Source of the DNA: Aaosphaeria pasadenensis
Taxonomy: Eukaryota; Ascomycota; Dothideomycetes; Pleosporales
DNA: 64,000 nucleotides
Assembly: GCA_022813625.1 (NCBI GenBank)
Contig: JAKLMB010000018.1
Coordinates: 372,001 to 436,000, forward strand
Direction: 5' to 3'
Positions 9,830 through 23,922 of this stretch are shown here, piece after piece. The stretch's first letter is position 1. Each line of letters starts with the position of its first letter. The position numbers and the translations under genes were made by a program. The notes below the pieces were generated by a model. That model was not told the DNA's origin. It saw nothing but the letters and a program-made list of their open reading frames with translations, and did not search any database.

Positions 9830-12800
9830 AAAGTCCCCAACTCAACCCACGCACGCTCTCCCTCCTCCCTCCCTTGAGAGGCTTCGTCCGGGGGGTCCAC
9901 CGTCCACCTCACGGACAGAACAATGCCCACCGATACTGCGGGTCAACGGCCCTGAAAAATACATCCCTAAATCTCCCTACTCCCACTCCATGTCCGCAAT
10001 CCCCTCGTCCTCTGAGGCGGTCAACCAAGCATGCACCAGCGACGCACTAACTTTCCCACCTACGGTCTACGGTCTACCTCATGTAGGTATGAATGCGCAA
10101 CCCAGCAAGACCCAGTGTGGACACTGCAATCGCGAGACAGCAACAGTCCATCAAATCCAGCAATGAGCGAACAGCGGCCAACTGTGCACGGCACGCAGAA
10201 TGTAGGTGTACGAGTACGCCCGCACACACACACATGCCATTCTCCCCATAGCTTCCTACCCTCCCTACGGAGCCTGCCGTAGAGGCTCATTACGACGGCG
10301 CCTGCGGCGACGGGAGGCACAGTCTTTCCCGCCCGAGAGCATCCGGAGCCTCCAGTCCTCACTGCGGTTGGAGCGCATTTGCGATTGCCTATTGCCGACT
10401 ACCCCAAACGGGGATTGCGAGATTCATCATCATCATCGCCATCAACAGTAGATAGTCCAACTCCGACTATCCCGCTATGATGCAGAGTCTAGATACTCGA
10501 CCAGAAAGCGTGCGGCAGGATTCTGTTCGAGTATGCCCCCGCTACTCCAAGGTTTTTATTTGGCCAGGCACATTCGTTGCAACAGGCACTATTGCTCGCA
10601 GCTGCCCCCAAAGGGACGGGGGGCCGAAAGGCAACAGTATTCCGTAGCGGCTTTCACAACACTCATAGTGGCAGCAAAGGAAGCAACACCACCCAGCAGT
10701 GACTCCTCTGGGTAAATTGCCCAGGAGTGCCTGGGCAAAGATAGCACAAATCCTTGAGGGAACTGCCTCGTCTGGTCCGTCCGTTCGTTCATTCGTTGGT
10801 GCTGCTGTACGTTATGTTCTGTTGTTCGTTCATCGCTCCGCTCGCTCCTCGCATCATCCCACAGTGTGTGCGAGTGCGAACGGTGACTGGTATGCCCCAC
10901 GGAGTTACTGCGTATACTGGTGTTGCTGCTCTCTAATCCATATGGGCTTGTCCGCTTGGTATGAGCACCACAACAAATCAGTAGACCACAAAGCGCCGTT
11001 GACGTCTATTGGCCACATAGCGTGTTATGTCGCGGTGCTCGTTCTGCTGCGTAACGTTGTCGGGGCAAGACACAGAGAACGCACACCGCCTTGGGCTGGC
11101 AGCGACCGTACGGTATGTCCGCAGCGGTCACCATCTATCTCTCGGTTGTAGTGTGGCAGTCGACGAGTCCTGGCCCCTTCCACCAACCATGAAATCACGG
11201 ATGGGATTCCAAATCGGCGGGCTCGCGCGTTTCTACCCTACAGTGCAATCAATCCTACCTATCGCCCTATGACCCTAGTGAACCACCCTTGCTAAACACG
11301 GTCACAGGGTTGTGCTCGCAGGCTCCTTGAGGATGGGTTCGCAAACTTGCACAAGCAGGAGCCAGTTCATTCAATGAATTTGAAGAACGAAGCACGATGC
11401 ATGCTATCCCACTATTGGTAGTTGTTTCTTTTGATAGTGGTGTGGTGGTGATAATGGTGGCAACCCTAGTGGAGATATTCGTTCGATCTTCGTCACCAAG
11501 AGTCAGTTCTGATTGGATTACTTGGAGAGCGGATTGATGTCCCGGCCTGGCGGAGGAGTACCCAGTAGTTCATCGATTCGTCGCCCACCTGCTTGGTAAG
11601 AGACACACCAAAGTCTAACTTCCTCCAGTGCTACATTTCTCACAGCCAAATTCCACATGATTATCTTGCATCGATCGTTCTCCAGATAGGTGCTACGAGG
11701 TACGTAGATTGGCATTTACTTCGCCTCAGGCTTGTAATAATAATGCCTATTCTGGAGATCTACTTGGGCCGCCTAACGCTCACTTTGATAAATGTTCCCC
11801 CAAGTTGTTGTACTGTATGGGCCAGCACTTGGTGCGGCCCCTGGGGCTCTTTCAGTACCAAGCATCTGACTGCATAGGGCTGTGAGTAGCACTCCCGACC
11901 ATCAGCACCTTCGCACGCCTGTCGGTGAGCACTTTACCCCCCGCGAACTGCCAGAATCAGGCTGGCGTCAGCGTCTTCCGAAGCTTGTTGCATGATGAAT
12001 TCGTCCGAGTATACGTTCCTACCAATCACGCATCCAGCTCAGCCTGGATCCAGATGTTCTGAGGTCGACCATCGCCCACAGATGCACCCCATGTTTGCCT
12101 TGTCCCAGCACCACCGTCTCTATTCAGCACTTTAATCCGTCCTCAAGCCAGTTCAACAATTCGCATGCGCAGTATCGAAAAGGCCATCAAGGCTGACGAC
12201 ACGGCACTACTCTAGTACCGTTATTGCCGAACGGCTGCGCCGTATCCCGACGTCCTCTCTCCAAGCACTAGACCGCTCCCCGTCGAACCCTGTATGGACT
12301 GGTGGGCAAGAAGCACCTGGCCCTTTGCTGTTGAGCAACTAGTGCATATCAATAATGGTAATCTCAGAGGATCTTCATAACAGGCTCCTAATTCTAATCT
12401 GGACCAAGGATTGACAACGAATTTCCGTTGTCTGTTGGACCAAACCCTTCATTCAATGCATGCTGCGTTGCCCGGTCACATTTCGGAAACATTTCCAGCT
12501 CTAGGCATCGTAACTGCAGAGTCCCTATCTTTTTGTTCACGGAATTTGACAAATCCAAAAATCCAAAGTAATGTGTAGAGACGCCCAATTCCGCCTACAG
12601 ACATTTGCATTTAGCGTCAACCAGCCCCTGCAGTTGGGGTCCATTACAATATTACGTGACCGCCCAATTGCACGTTAATGCCATCTTGCTCCACTACTCC
12701 GGAAGCGAGACGTTCCCTTTCTAATTTCCGCAATAATCATGGAGCAATATGAGTTCTATCAGGGCTTGGGCCAGGCGGTATCAGTATTGGCGACCCATTA

Positions 12801-13831
12801 CGTTCAGCTGTCTCTGTTCCTTGGGTTCATTATAGTGGCCCGTCGCATTGATATCTGCTCGCCAATGGGCAGTCGCAGTTGCATCGTTGCAAGAATCTTG
12901 AAATTGTATCGGACGATGTGGGGATAGTTTCAAGCTAGATTCGCATCGCTGCTACTTGATCAGCCATGTCAGGCCTACAACGGCAAATGGGCATATGTTT
13001 TGCATCTTCAGCACCTTCGTTTTCAATCTGTTAAAAGACATGTTGATCACCTATGTGGCAGCTTTCCATTGAGAGTGTCGCAGTCTGCAACAAGCTCCAG
13101 GGTAAGACAGCATTAGCTCCTACCAGGGAAGCATACTCATGATACTGATGACCGGTATGAATTGCTCCGTCGCTACATAAGCGCTATCGCGGAAGAAAGT
13201 TTCAGCATCAGAAAGCAGTATCCACTGCGATCGCTTGTTCGCATGGTAGAAGCTGAAAGGGTATTTGGTCACCGCATCAAGGTCTACGGACGCTCCGTTC
13301 AGATCACCAATCTTGCTTCCATGGAGGCTGGTCAAGACAATAGTGGGCCAGCAGGATCTTGGATTCACGTTCCTCAATATCTACAACGAGAATAGATCGT
13401 TTAATAGGCGTGCAATTATACTATTGTAGTCATATTAGGCCCTGTGGCTGAAAAGGGTTCCTTCGCTCTTCAGCATGGGTATTCGGGCTGAGCTATGGCT
13501 CAGCGACTGGCAATTCTACGAGACCATTGCACATCATGTTCATTTCCCTCGCGCGAGACGCTTATTAGGTCCGCGGAAGAAGACAGCGCAAGCTTTGGCA
13601 GACCTCATTGTTCCCATTAATAATTTGAACAATTGCGGCTTCTTTTTGATTCCTCCATGGCGCAATCGTATGTACCAAAAATGGCTAGGTAGAATCTATA
13701 GAAGATAGACATTTGAAATCATGAATGCACGGCTAGCTAGACTGCCTGTTTTGGAAATTCATTGGATGTGCCAGTATACCCAAGTTCGTGACAAAGCACA
13801 GTCTTGGCACAGGGATTGATCATCAACTTGA

Positions 13832-13851
13832 CCTATCGGTCGTACGATAGG
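13832..13851. repeat. Short inverted repeat
   Basis: CCTATCG and CGATAGG form a perfect 7-bp stem around a 6-base spacer. Could arise by chance; recorded because the region is otherwise blank. Confidence 0.5.
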
Positions 13852-14634
13852 CCGACTGCTCGTCCGTCGCACCTCCAGCATCACGAGATATCCGAGAAAG
13901 TGCACATCTTGCGCCGGCCGTACGACTCCATCACAAAGCATGTGCGTGGCACTGGAATGAAAGCACTATGAGCTGCATAGGGTATACTATACGGTTCAGA
14001 GCAGTCGTGCGACAGAACTGCAGATATCCATCCGCAACGAGTCAACGTTCGCCGCGCATGCGCACTTGACTTGACTACTCATGATGCTAGCAGTATTTGA
14101 TGCTGTCGGCAAGGGAATCGTGCATTTTCCCAAGCATATCCGACCGATTAGGAGAAATGGCTGTAGTTATTGGATGGGCCGTTATACAGATTCGCACTTC
14201 CCATCCAGCCCTGCGATGCAACAACGCAACGAAAGGGACGGCGACCCACCGCGTCCGCAGCATTTACTTGTTGTGTCCGTTTGCGTACGGCGAGGCAGAA
14301 TTGCAGGTGTGGTATGGGCATCTGCCATCTGGGATACGGTGCGGTGAGTGTGCAAGGCTGGTCGAATCGACGGGGAGCTCTCATTGGCTGGTAGGGGTGG
14401 CATGCTATTCTACCGGTGCTGGGGTTCAGCTCGTGCCAGCCCCGGATTCGCTGCTCGCAAGAACTACGCCAAATGGGGGAATCTAAGCGGCATGCGCCAG
14501 TGTCGAGGCAAGCAGCGCTCACCGACTCGTCCCAACCCAACCCATTTCTGTGCAATACAAGTAGATATTGCGCATTCCTGTGCATATAGCGATTTTCCAT
14601 ACAGCGTGCGATGAGTCCTCTTTCGCATAGGTCG

Positions 14635-14657
14635 CAGTAGTAGTAACACTACTACTG
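14635..14657. repeat. Perfect 10-bp inverted repeat (hairpin)
   Basis: CAGTAGTAGT and ACTACTACTG are exact reverse complements separated by AAC, giving a tight hairpin. No U-run follows and no gene is nearby, so a terminator role is not supported. Confidence 0.7.
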
Positions 14658-17600
14658 TGAATATCGGTTGGGGTTGTGTTACCGATCAGGAATCCCTTTA
14701 AACGAGGCTGCTGTTGATCCGTCATACAGTGGGTAGGCTGATTCTACCCACTCGAGTAGAGACGGTATTGAAACAAACCCCCATCCTGCTAAATCGCCTA
14801 CAAAACCACTTTGCTGCAATCTTTCAAAAATAATCAACATCTACACTATTGACGCGTATGCAGACATGTTCCCAAGATTCGCAATGAGAAGATCGGTTGC
14901 TAGACGCTGGGAATGTTTAATGATTTCCAAATATAAACTGCTACCGCGTAAAGCGCATTCACTGTTGGCAGCGAACAGGTGGATGGATGGGGTAGAGTCG
15001 CAAACTCGCGTTGGTCACTGGTGGATGGTGGGGAATGTCTATTTTTACACCCCACACTTGTCCGGAAACGGGTCTAGTCCAGAGACTGGGGTCATCCACC
15101 GTGCGACGACACCATCTTTCTTCTCTCCCCCAGCCCTACGACCCAGTCGTTCGTCACTCCCGTAGGGCTACCACCCAAGGAGCGAATGAACGTATAGGAT
15201 CACCTATTCTCCTTTGATAGAGCTCACTACACCACCACTTTCCTGGGGCCTTCAGTGAACCCATGATGCTCTGGTAGACAGCATCCGTAAGATGGCTTGT
15301 GAGTGTGCGACACGCTGTTGGTTGCAATACCCCCCATATGCCACTCACCGATACTCTGCATAGCAGATCTTCTAATCTACAGCACATGCTCCCGTTTGCG
15401 GTCCTCTAGACGTACAATCAATTGTCGCCGGGCGTAAATGGCTCGGCTTTTGGCGGGACCTCTCCAAAGATTTGAACGGCAACAATGTCTCCTCACGCTA
15501 AGAATGTCTCCATGCCGACCTTGTCCGCCCGCGAGCTGTACCCATACAATCATTCGCGCATTCAGAAACTATGCTACTGGTGACTTCCACAACAGCGTCG
15601 TTTGGTCTCGCAAAGGTGATACACGTTGCCAAAACGTTTGCTACATGCTATGATGATCGAAGAACTCCCGTCGTCGACCGCTCCACCATCTTCAGCCCTA
15701 TCTGACAGCAGCTTTCCCGCCAGGATTGCGGCCGATAACAGAAAATGCATGGGGTCAGCAAAACCTCGTGGCAGACGTCTTGAGTCTTGGAGTTTTGGGT
15801 GTGAAACGGGTGCCGGGTGCTCCGTCATCACGCGTGGCGACAGGCGGAACTCCCCCATATTGGCGGGGTAAACTCAGATAGACAGACCATACCCCCCTTC
15901 TTCCCCCTACCCCAATAATCTAAAGGCTGCATCTGAACAAGAAAGCCCAAGACAGAAAGGGACGTTTTGGCTTTGAGTAGCGATGCGCAAAGCTAATCCC
16001 TTTGTAGACAATGCTTGAACCCTCCTTCTACTCTGTAGGTGCATGTCTTCTACAACCAGACAATTCAAGTGCAGACAACCTCGCCAAAAGAGGTGTGGTC
16101 GTACTGCATCTCCAAGAAAGTATGCCTGCAGCATCATCATTGTGGACGCCAGCAAGCAACATCTGCAACAGCCCTACAGCTTACTTTTGCTGCCGTTCCC
16201 GCCTGTCAGGAATCTGCCAAGTGGTGGTGATGGTGGTGGTGGAGGTTCAGTATCATAGGGCCGAGCACGTTTCGTTTCATTACTAGTGCGGTGCCAGTGC
16301 GGGAATCCTTCGCCCTGAACGGGTCCATACAGTAACCTTCTCGAAGCGCCCAACTTAGCGAGCCTGTGCCCCATCGCAGCATGGCACACACACACATACG
16401 CTGGCTTGCTTTCCTTAGCATTTGCGGACGCTGAAAATAACGATCAGATTAGACACTAACGAACTTCGTTTGGATGAATTCCCAGGGCGTTCGTGGATGA
16501 GAATTTGAGCTGATTTATTTTTGTGAACGGTCAATCAAAAAAGAAACTATTTTTTGAACCCGGCCAACATGGTCGCAAAATAGCGACAATATACCGCAAA
16601 CGTCTTATCAAATTTCCAAGAAGGAGCATCATTCAGGGGATTTGCCCGAAAAGAGCATCCTCGACGCTTCCATCGCTGCTGTAAAGGTACGAGACTACGC
16701 CCCGTGATCTGGCACACAGGAACACCTCCTTTGATGAATTGGAACTTTGATAATTCGAATTATCCTCGATTTAAACTCCCCTTAATTTCCTCTTCTTACT
16801 GAACTATTTCCAGCGAGGCAATATTTGTGGTCATTAGCTTCGGACATTGAGGACGTGTATGACGGCCAAGAAGGGAAGGGACGTTCTAGTGACAACCTGC
16901 CACGACTACTGACTGAACAATGGCGGGCAAGCACAACATCTCCTAAACCTCACACCTCTTACCCCTCGTCATGCTTTCTCTCACACACTACGTCCACAAC
17001 GAAGCCAAGTGGCAAAGTGCGGCGTCGATGCGGATATCTACCGTGAGCGAGCAATTCACTGGTGGGTCAGCCCGTAGGGCGTGTTACTTCCTTTTTCTCC
17101 GATCTCAACTGTGAGCCATTCTCATGCGGGGCGTGTTGAGGATCAAGCGCCGCAAAACCTCCACCTCCTCGACTGAACCCCGCGATGAGCTGTGAGACAC
17201 ACCAACGCATCACCACAGCTGCGAACCCGGCATTGGTCGACGGAGTTGACGCCGGTATGTGCAACCAACCTTCGGGGCGTTCCTCGATGGCGTCGCGGAA
17301 AAAGAAAAGAAGAAAGAATGGAAAACTGGTCTCTGGTACGCGAACTGAGGATATCCAGAATCCAGACCGCTCGTCGAGCCATCTGGTAAGTGTCCGAATG
17401 ATAGGCAGGGCATTCGGACATATCGGGGCTACCAGTCATATCGAAGCTGTCGAGAGATCTGCCTTTGCCGAATCACACCTGTGTTATCGGCAATCCCAGC
17501 TGGTCTCCAAAGTCTAGGTATCGCTGCAAAATCGCTAATCGCTGGTTTTAGGCCTCCCACTTGACTCGAACACAAAAGTATGGTATCCTCCCTACGATTC

Positions 17601-20600
17601 AGCTTAGAGGTCAAGTTTCGCCCGACTAGAAGGCGGGACCTTCGGTATGAATTCTGATTGGGAAATTGTCGAGGAACCCTATTTGTATACGTGGTCTGCC
17701 ATCGTCGTATAATGCAAATGACAGAAGTTAAGACATCTCCGGAATCTCCAAAGGCAGTGTATGTATCTATGAGTGGTTTTGTGGTTCTGAAGCAACTAAT
17801 GTTGAACTTAGCAAGGCTCACAGCCTGCCAGATTTGTCTCCGGAGGGCGCAGACAGCACAGCGACGGCTACGTCACAGAGACAACTAATATGGCAACTCA
17901 CTATCTTGACCGATTCTACTTTTGGACCTGATGAATAAGGGTTTCTGGATAGACTTAATGTCGCTACCAGCCGCTATCTCTCAGGCCGTCTTGAGGTCCT
18001 ACGGCTGCCACCAATCATGGACGCTACTTAGTGCTTCATTGAGCCTTCCGCCATTTTCCTATCTCGGTCAAGTGTCGTCTGGCCCGCGATCTGAACGGCA
18101 TCACGTGATAGAATTATCGGCAGTCCGTGCTTGCGCCCCGGTCAGTGGCTGATGGAGAGAGTTGGCTGACCGGTATCACAATGTTGAAACTCGTTGTTAT
18201 ATGAGTCTCCACTCCGATCCAATCTGCCTCATGGATTGGAAAAACCAGCAATGCATCTATTCGCGCGATCCTCTAGGCAGCAAAGTTGAGTATGCAGCGC
18301 GACATCCGGTCTTCCTTAATTTTTCCACTAGGAGATACCCCCACAAAGGACACGGCATGTCTGTATTCTTTTTGTTGCGTATCAGAAACTGTCTACCAGT
18401 TGGGGTCCACTTGATGGGTCTAGCGCCGGCAGCCATCCGCACATCCTAAGCACTTTGTTCATGTTACGGTACGGACTCCTCAGCAAGTGGCAATTACAAG
18501 ATACGAAGGATCCAGCCATTGGTTTGCCGGTTCTCCACGATATCACTACGAGGCAAAGATGGCTTTGCAATCTAGCAAGGCAGGAATCAATTTATCAGCC
18601 AGATGACGATCATCTTGGACCTGTGGAACGACATTTGGCTGGTCGAGATAGGTGGCCGCCAGCGCCGTGGATGAGGAATCTAAACAAGGGCGAACCATGA
18701 TACGAGTCGAGGGAGCGGAAAGGGCTCAGGTTAGTGACTTTAGTCTATGATGGCTTGAGAAAGTGGCCGCGACAACAAATTGGACCGCATCGGACCAAGG
18801 GCCTAGCCGCCATCTTTCCAAATAAGCTCTGCGATTGGACGGTCCCCAACAGACTATTCCTAATGCATCGCCTGCCTCATTTGGCATACTCAACGGGGAA
18901 CGGGGAGGGAATTTGGCCGTCTGGTGCAACTAATTTGCTCGCTCTACTCGTATGGACCGATACAAGTATACTGTATTGTGCAGAACAAGCAGCATGTATG
19001 GTCTGTGCCCTTAGATGAATGTTCTAATTTCATCAACTGTTAGGCAAACAGTAGTGTGAGAAGGTTTACAAATTCAAAAGATACTCACACGTTAGCATTC
19101 TGTTCCGGTCACAATGGCTGGGACCAGAGGAGACGTTCTTCATACATATCACGAACATGATGTCATATCGCCATTACTGTTGGTCTTCCAGGTTCAGATT
19201 CCCCAGATCTGACATCCGAACACGAGGGACGATTACGACTGGTCAGCTTCATGCCCTACCGCGCCAGTGCTTACATACGTCAGATCCCGCAAGGCTGGAG
19301 AAAGTTCTCACCTCTTTACGATGGAAAGGGTCCTGCCGCATCTAGAGTGGATAATAAGACCCTTACACAGTAGGATATTCATGTACCTTTTTGGGACACG
19401 GGTATAATTAATGGTTGAACATACAAAACATCAGAAGCTCTTCATTCCCCTCCCTAACAGAAGAGCTTCACCGGTCTACTTTGCCTGGCGAGCACTGCAC
19501 GTTCGCATTGCATTCCATTTTTGCAAAGTACTCGTAACTCATCCCAAAGATGCCTGTCCTATACGACGCACAGCTCACCGGCTATGACTGCAGTCTAGGC
19601 GCAAGCGTCTCAACCCGTCTCAACCGCCCGCGTATCCGAAGGCAGCGAACGTATCCGAGTACTAGCACTCGCAATGCTACCAGGCCGACTAACCTCAAAA
19701 AGTGTGGTCCAATTTCGTCAGGCTGGCAGAATCCCAGTCGCTGTGTATGCCACATTTGGTAATTGCCCTCTACGCTGTAATTACCAGTATCTATGGCTGA
19801 GAAAGGCCTGGATAGATCATAGACATACGTATGTTTCGTGTTCGTCGCCAGTCTGCCCCGGCGTTTGCGGAGCTATGTCTCAACCGCTTTCCAATCCTGC
19901 CGACCACCAGCCTCCCTCTAGTTTAACACTCTAACAGGCGGAGTCATGTGTGTCTAGGGCGGCACCTAGTTGGGGGCCGACTATGGCCTGCTCCAACAGG
20001 AGACTTTTCTGTGTTCTCGTAGACTTTTCACTTACTGCATTACTGCGGCGCGCGATCATTGACTGCAGGAAGCCCGGACAATTTCCTTCCCTGGTGCATA
20101 TCTGGTCGCCAAATACCGCCCTGGACGACTTGTATTCGCGACACGCGTCGCTGGATCAATGATCAATCCTTCGGCACGTGCTAGAGGATTCCAAAGCCCA
20201 AGGCTGCAGTGTGCGATCATTTGTTGTTGAGTTGTGAATAGATTGCTCGCGCATTAGCTGTACCGATAGTACGTACAGAGTCGGGGTCCGTTAGGCACAG
20301 CTCTCACGGAGCTTGCGCGCAATCCGCTACATGTTGCGATACTCTTGCTTGATCCATTTCGGACCTTCTGCACTATGATGATTCGACCGTTTAGCCAGAG
20401 AAACTAAGGTCTATTTTTCTTGGGGCTTCGCATTGTTGTCGAGAAAAGGCCCCAAAGGCTGTAACGCATGTAACGCTGTGGGAGCATTGCCAGGCTCAAT
20501 GGTCTCTCTAAGGGCGCCTTTTCTCGCACGAATTCGACCCAACGAGGTAAGGGCCTATGCCAACCTATGCCAGCCCATTTGCTTGACCTCCAAGGCCGGA

Positions 20601-21970
20601 CTTTTAGTAGCCTTTCGCCAGTGGACCTATTGCATCTAATAATTGCTCGTCTATCGTGTACAGCGCAGTAACCTCTCGTTTGCTTCACGCCTTGCCCATT
20701 TCTGAATTTCACATGGCCAAGAGCAACCATATTGCGGGTCTCAACCAGGAACATTGTTTCTGTCTGTCTATTCCAAGTCTCTATACGAGGACCACAGCTG
20801 GACCGGTATACTGTAGTACCATTCGCACGAACAACCATGGGCCTGCCATTACCTGTTTTCGTCCATCGTCCTTTATTTTCGTCCGATAGGATATCAAATT
20901 CAAATCATCAGGTCAAGAGTCACAAAGAGTCACAGCGTTAATACGAGTAGACTGGGGTGGACAAGGCACTATGCTCCATGAGTCTGTAGCATTCCGCGGA
21001 AGCCCATCTCCCCACGTGTGCGTGCGCCTCCCAATCCATACCCTTCCCTCCCACCTGCTTGTCACATACACACCTACTCTACTCGTACAGCACCCCTCCC
21101 CTCCCTCCACATCGTGTTTGACAGCACGAACGACTCCGCGTTTCGAAACGCTGCAGATACTCTCTGAATACTAGTCTACTGCTGTTTCAACGACCGCCAA
21201 AAAGACAATCAGTAGGTAGTATGCAGAACACAGCCTCGCACCAAACTCTCCGTACCCCAGTGCTCGTGGTACTGTGCCCGAGCTACGGAGTCTTCACCCA
21301 TTGCCCTGTTTCGAGACCCGAAAAGCGGTCCTGCGGCCCTGCATGGCAAATCAAGATCAGAGAGAGGGGTGCAGTGCGCATCGCCATCCTGTTAATTCGC
21401 GAGACATTCTGCTACATGGAGTATTCAATTGTGGAAAGCAACGAGACGCCCCCCTCTCCCCGTGCACGTACATACATTATTACACACAATTCGTTCGTTG
21501 GAGGACGACGGATGCACCATGCTAGCCAGACTTTCTACCTAGTCCACCGCCCAAACTACAGGCAACACGGATTCACCGAAGGCCCCAGCATAGGCATGGG
21601 TGACACTACTGAGGGAACGAACGGCGGTCCTGATACGGGATAGCTCTTTGGAATCCCTCCACCATGGGGACGGGGAGGGGGGTACCCATGTAGGCCATCC
21701 CAAACCGTGTCGAAGCGAGTAGGGCTGAGGATCCTTCGCTGGGGACTCTCCCTGCTTCCCCTCTCTGTGCCTATCAATCAATCAGTCGCTCGGGGCAGGG
21801 CCAAGCAGGGTTGAGCTCCAGCAACAGCAGCAACACCTTGAATGGGAAGGCCATACGTTGATCAGGTGTGTTTTTTTATTCTGAATCCACTTCTAGATTT
21901 AGCATCGTCTCTTTTTCTCTTTGTAAGTTCCAAATCCAGCGTCGTGGTTCTTGGATTTGTCAGGAAGATA

Positions 21971-21995
21971 GGGGACGGCGGGAGGGGAAGGGGGG
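21971..21995 (+). other. Canonical G-quadruplex motif
   Basis: Four G runs (4, 3, 4 and 6 G) with loops of 5, 1 and 2 bases. Second motif of this kind in the desert; no gene within 6 kb. Confidence 0.65.
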
Positions 21996-22197
21996 ACGGC
22001 GCCGTGGAAGAATGGCTGTGGATAAATGCGATATGCGGCATTGGCATTGGGCAGATTATCCCGATCCTGCAACGGTAGGTATAGGTACCGTATATGATGT
22101 GTAGGTTGTTGGTAGGCGAGTTTATTCACCAGTAATTACTGCGGTCTACGCCGCAGACATACATTTTGGTCCCTACGGCAAGGTAATACAGGTACAG

Positions 22198-22226
22198 TAC
22201 GGAGTACTCTGTACATTTACGGAGTA
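22198..22226. repeat. Two TACGGAGTA copies 20 bp apart
   Basis: Exact nonamers at 22198-22206 and 22218-22226, with ACTCTGTACAT between them. The same nonamer, inverted, occurs at 3585 and 4483, and near-matches occur in several other intergenic regions. Confidence 0.7.
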
Positions 22227-23242
22227 TACTTTAGATGGTGATTGTCGAGGCGTAACTCTCCTAGCTAACATGCAACTTTCAGCAAGCACTTTCAATTAAC
22301 TATGGGATGGGATAGGAATATCAAACGAAGCAGGGAAAGCCATCGCAACGGCGCCCCGACTGTACGTTGGTGGTGCATTGAATGCCCTGTCCGCCCCGCT
22401 GCCTTCCCGTGTATCCATATTCACACACTCTCCCCTCTGGCCCTTCCTCTTCGTCTAACGATGTATCCAACTTGTACAATTCCATCCAAGTACACCCATG
22501 ACTAGTCCCAGGACTCCCAGGCCTTGGGGAGCACCCCCTCCCCTTCCCTCTCTCACAATCCCAGATCCCAGATTCCAAAAATCCCAGTGCAGCGCCCCCT
22601 CCCCTCTTCCCCTTCACATCCATTCCTAATTCCCATCGAGCAAGCAGGGGTATGAGCACGAGCACGCGCCCTTAAACCCGCCGCTCTTATCACACACGCA
22701 CGAGGCATCTAGAATGCTCGCTGGAGCGGCAGAGAGAGATGATCACTGAACCTAGCCCGGGCCGTTCAACGCACCGCTATTTTTCTCGTGCGCGCGCGCA
22801 CCGCCGTTTACTGTCATGGGATAATGGGATGGGATTGTCGTCCAAATCGCCATAACTCATAACGCCGATTCCGAGACACCGACTCGCCGAGTCCCTGCCA
22901 TCATCGACTGACCTGTGACTCAAGATCGACTCCGCTATTACGAAGAGCGAACGGCACACGGAGATATTGGTGTCTCCGCTCCGACTGTGACGGTTCAACT
23001 ATGTGCTCGTAATGAGGGAACTAATTGACTTTCAGCTGTGTTGTGCTGGTGCTGTTCCGCGTCATTATCTCGAGAACGGCACGGTCGAATGCCGATTTGA
23101 TTTTCTTCAACTCCGCGTCTTGCCATTGCCTGTTGGCAGTTAGACTAAGTGTACCGGTGTGCTCCTTCACCATGCCCTATTAACCACTTCCAGAAAGAGC
23201 TTTTATTTTCTCAACTTCTTAGCAAATGAGTAGTTTCAACTA

Positions 23243-23254
23243 CCTAGGTAGGTA
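23243..23254. repeat. CCTAGGTAGGTA element, copy 1
   Basis: Twelve-base element found exactly again at 24276-24287, about 1 kb away in the same orientation. Contains the palindrome CCTAGG. Confidence 0.6.
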
Positions 23255-23922
23255 CTTAAAAAGATTTGGCATCATGCTCTAGATTCCCACCAATGGCCAA
23301 CCGCCAACTTGAATTGTCGTTCCAGCCTCAAGTGGGTACTTGGAACGGTTTTTCCAGCTTGATGCGGGCTTTGCTCAGTCAGGTACCCAGCGTCACAAAA
23401 CGTCTGTCTACCCGCAATTGCGTTAGGCTTTTTATTGTAGGTGTGCGAAGGATTCTTGTTATGCGATACGCGAGATTGCAACGAGTAATTGACATACAAG
23501 TAACACTCCGCTAGTCAGTGGCATTGCTACCATGAGGCTATGTAGATTGTTATTAACTACTATAATTCATAGAACAGCGGAATTCCGAATGCCTTCGCAC
23601 TGGGACCCGGAATTGGAAGGTGTTTCGGCAGCATGTGATTGGCTCGACTGTTTACCTCAAATGGTCGTTCGTTCGCTTTGGCCTGGCTATTCCTCCTGTC
23701 GACCTAAAGCCTTAAAGGAAGAGCATTGCGCTCGTATAATACAAAACGGCCCGTTAGTGCATGCGTGCACTGTGTCCTTTCGTGCCTGTGTAGATTTCTT
23801 GTGTGCAATTGGGGGCTGGGCGCACACAGGGGGGGGCGAAAAGCTTCGTTCGCGATATCCACAACGTTCCATTGTACTTTACGTTACACATTTGGCTGAC
23901 TTTTTTTCACCGGAATCTGTTT

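Larger units (their letters stand above)
9063..11280. other. Gene desert, part 1: 5' flank of the bZIP gene
   Basis: The 5' leader and promoter of the bZIP gene, followed by noncoding sequence rich in simple repeats: (CA)n, a 12-C run and a purine block with a G-quadruplex motif. Open frames are short, low-complexity (Pro/Ser/His/Thr runs) and overlap each other on both strands. No gene called. Confidence 0.6.
11281..20960. other. Gene desert, part 2: featureless 9.7 kb
   Basis: No reading frame above about 150 codons, none with recognisable motifs, and stops are scattered in all six frames. Base composition looks balanced and CpG is present, so I see no strong mark of repeat-induced point mutation. 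I found no terminal repeats, reverse transcriptase, transposase or rRNA/tRNA signature. Two small perfect hairpins are listed separately. It could be a very old, decayed insertion, a noncoding transcript, or plain intergenic DNA. Confidence 0.55.

Noticed and set aside
19185..19210. GGTTCAGATTCC resembling a tRNA B box
   Set aside because: One base too long for the consensus and no matching A box or cloverleaf around it.
11281..20960. Transposon or RIP-degraded repeat
   Set aside because: No reverse transcriptase or transposase remnants, terminal repeats or clear CpA-to-TpA skew were visible by eye. A repeat-library search would decide.
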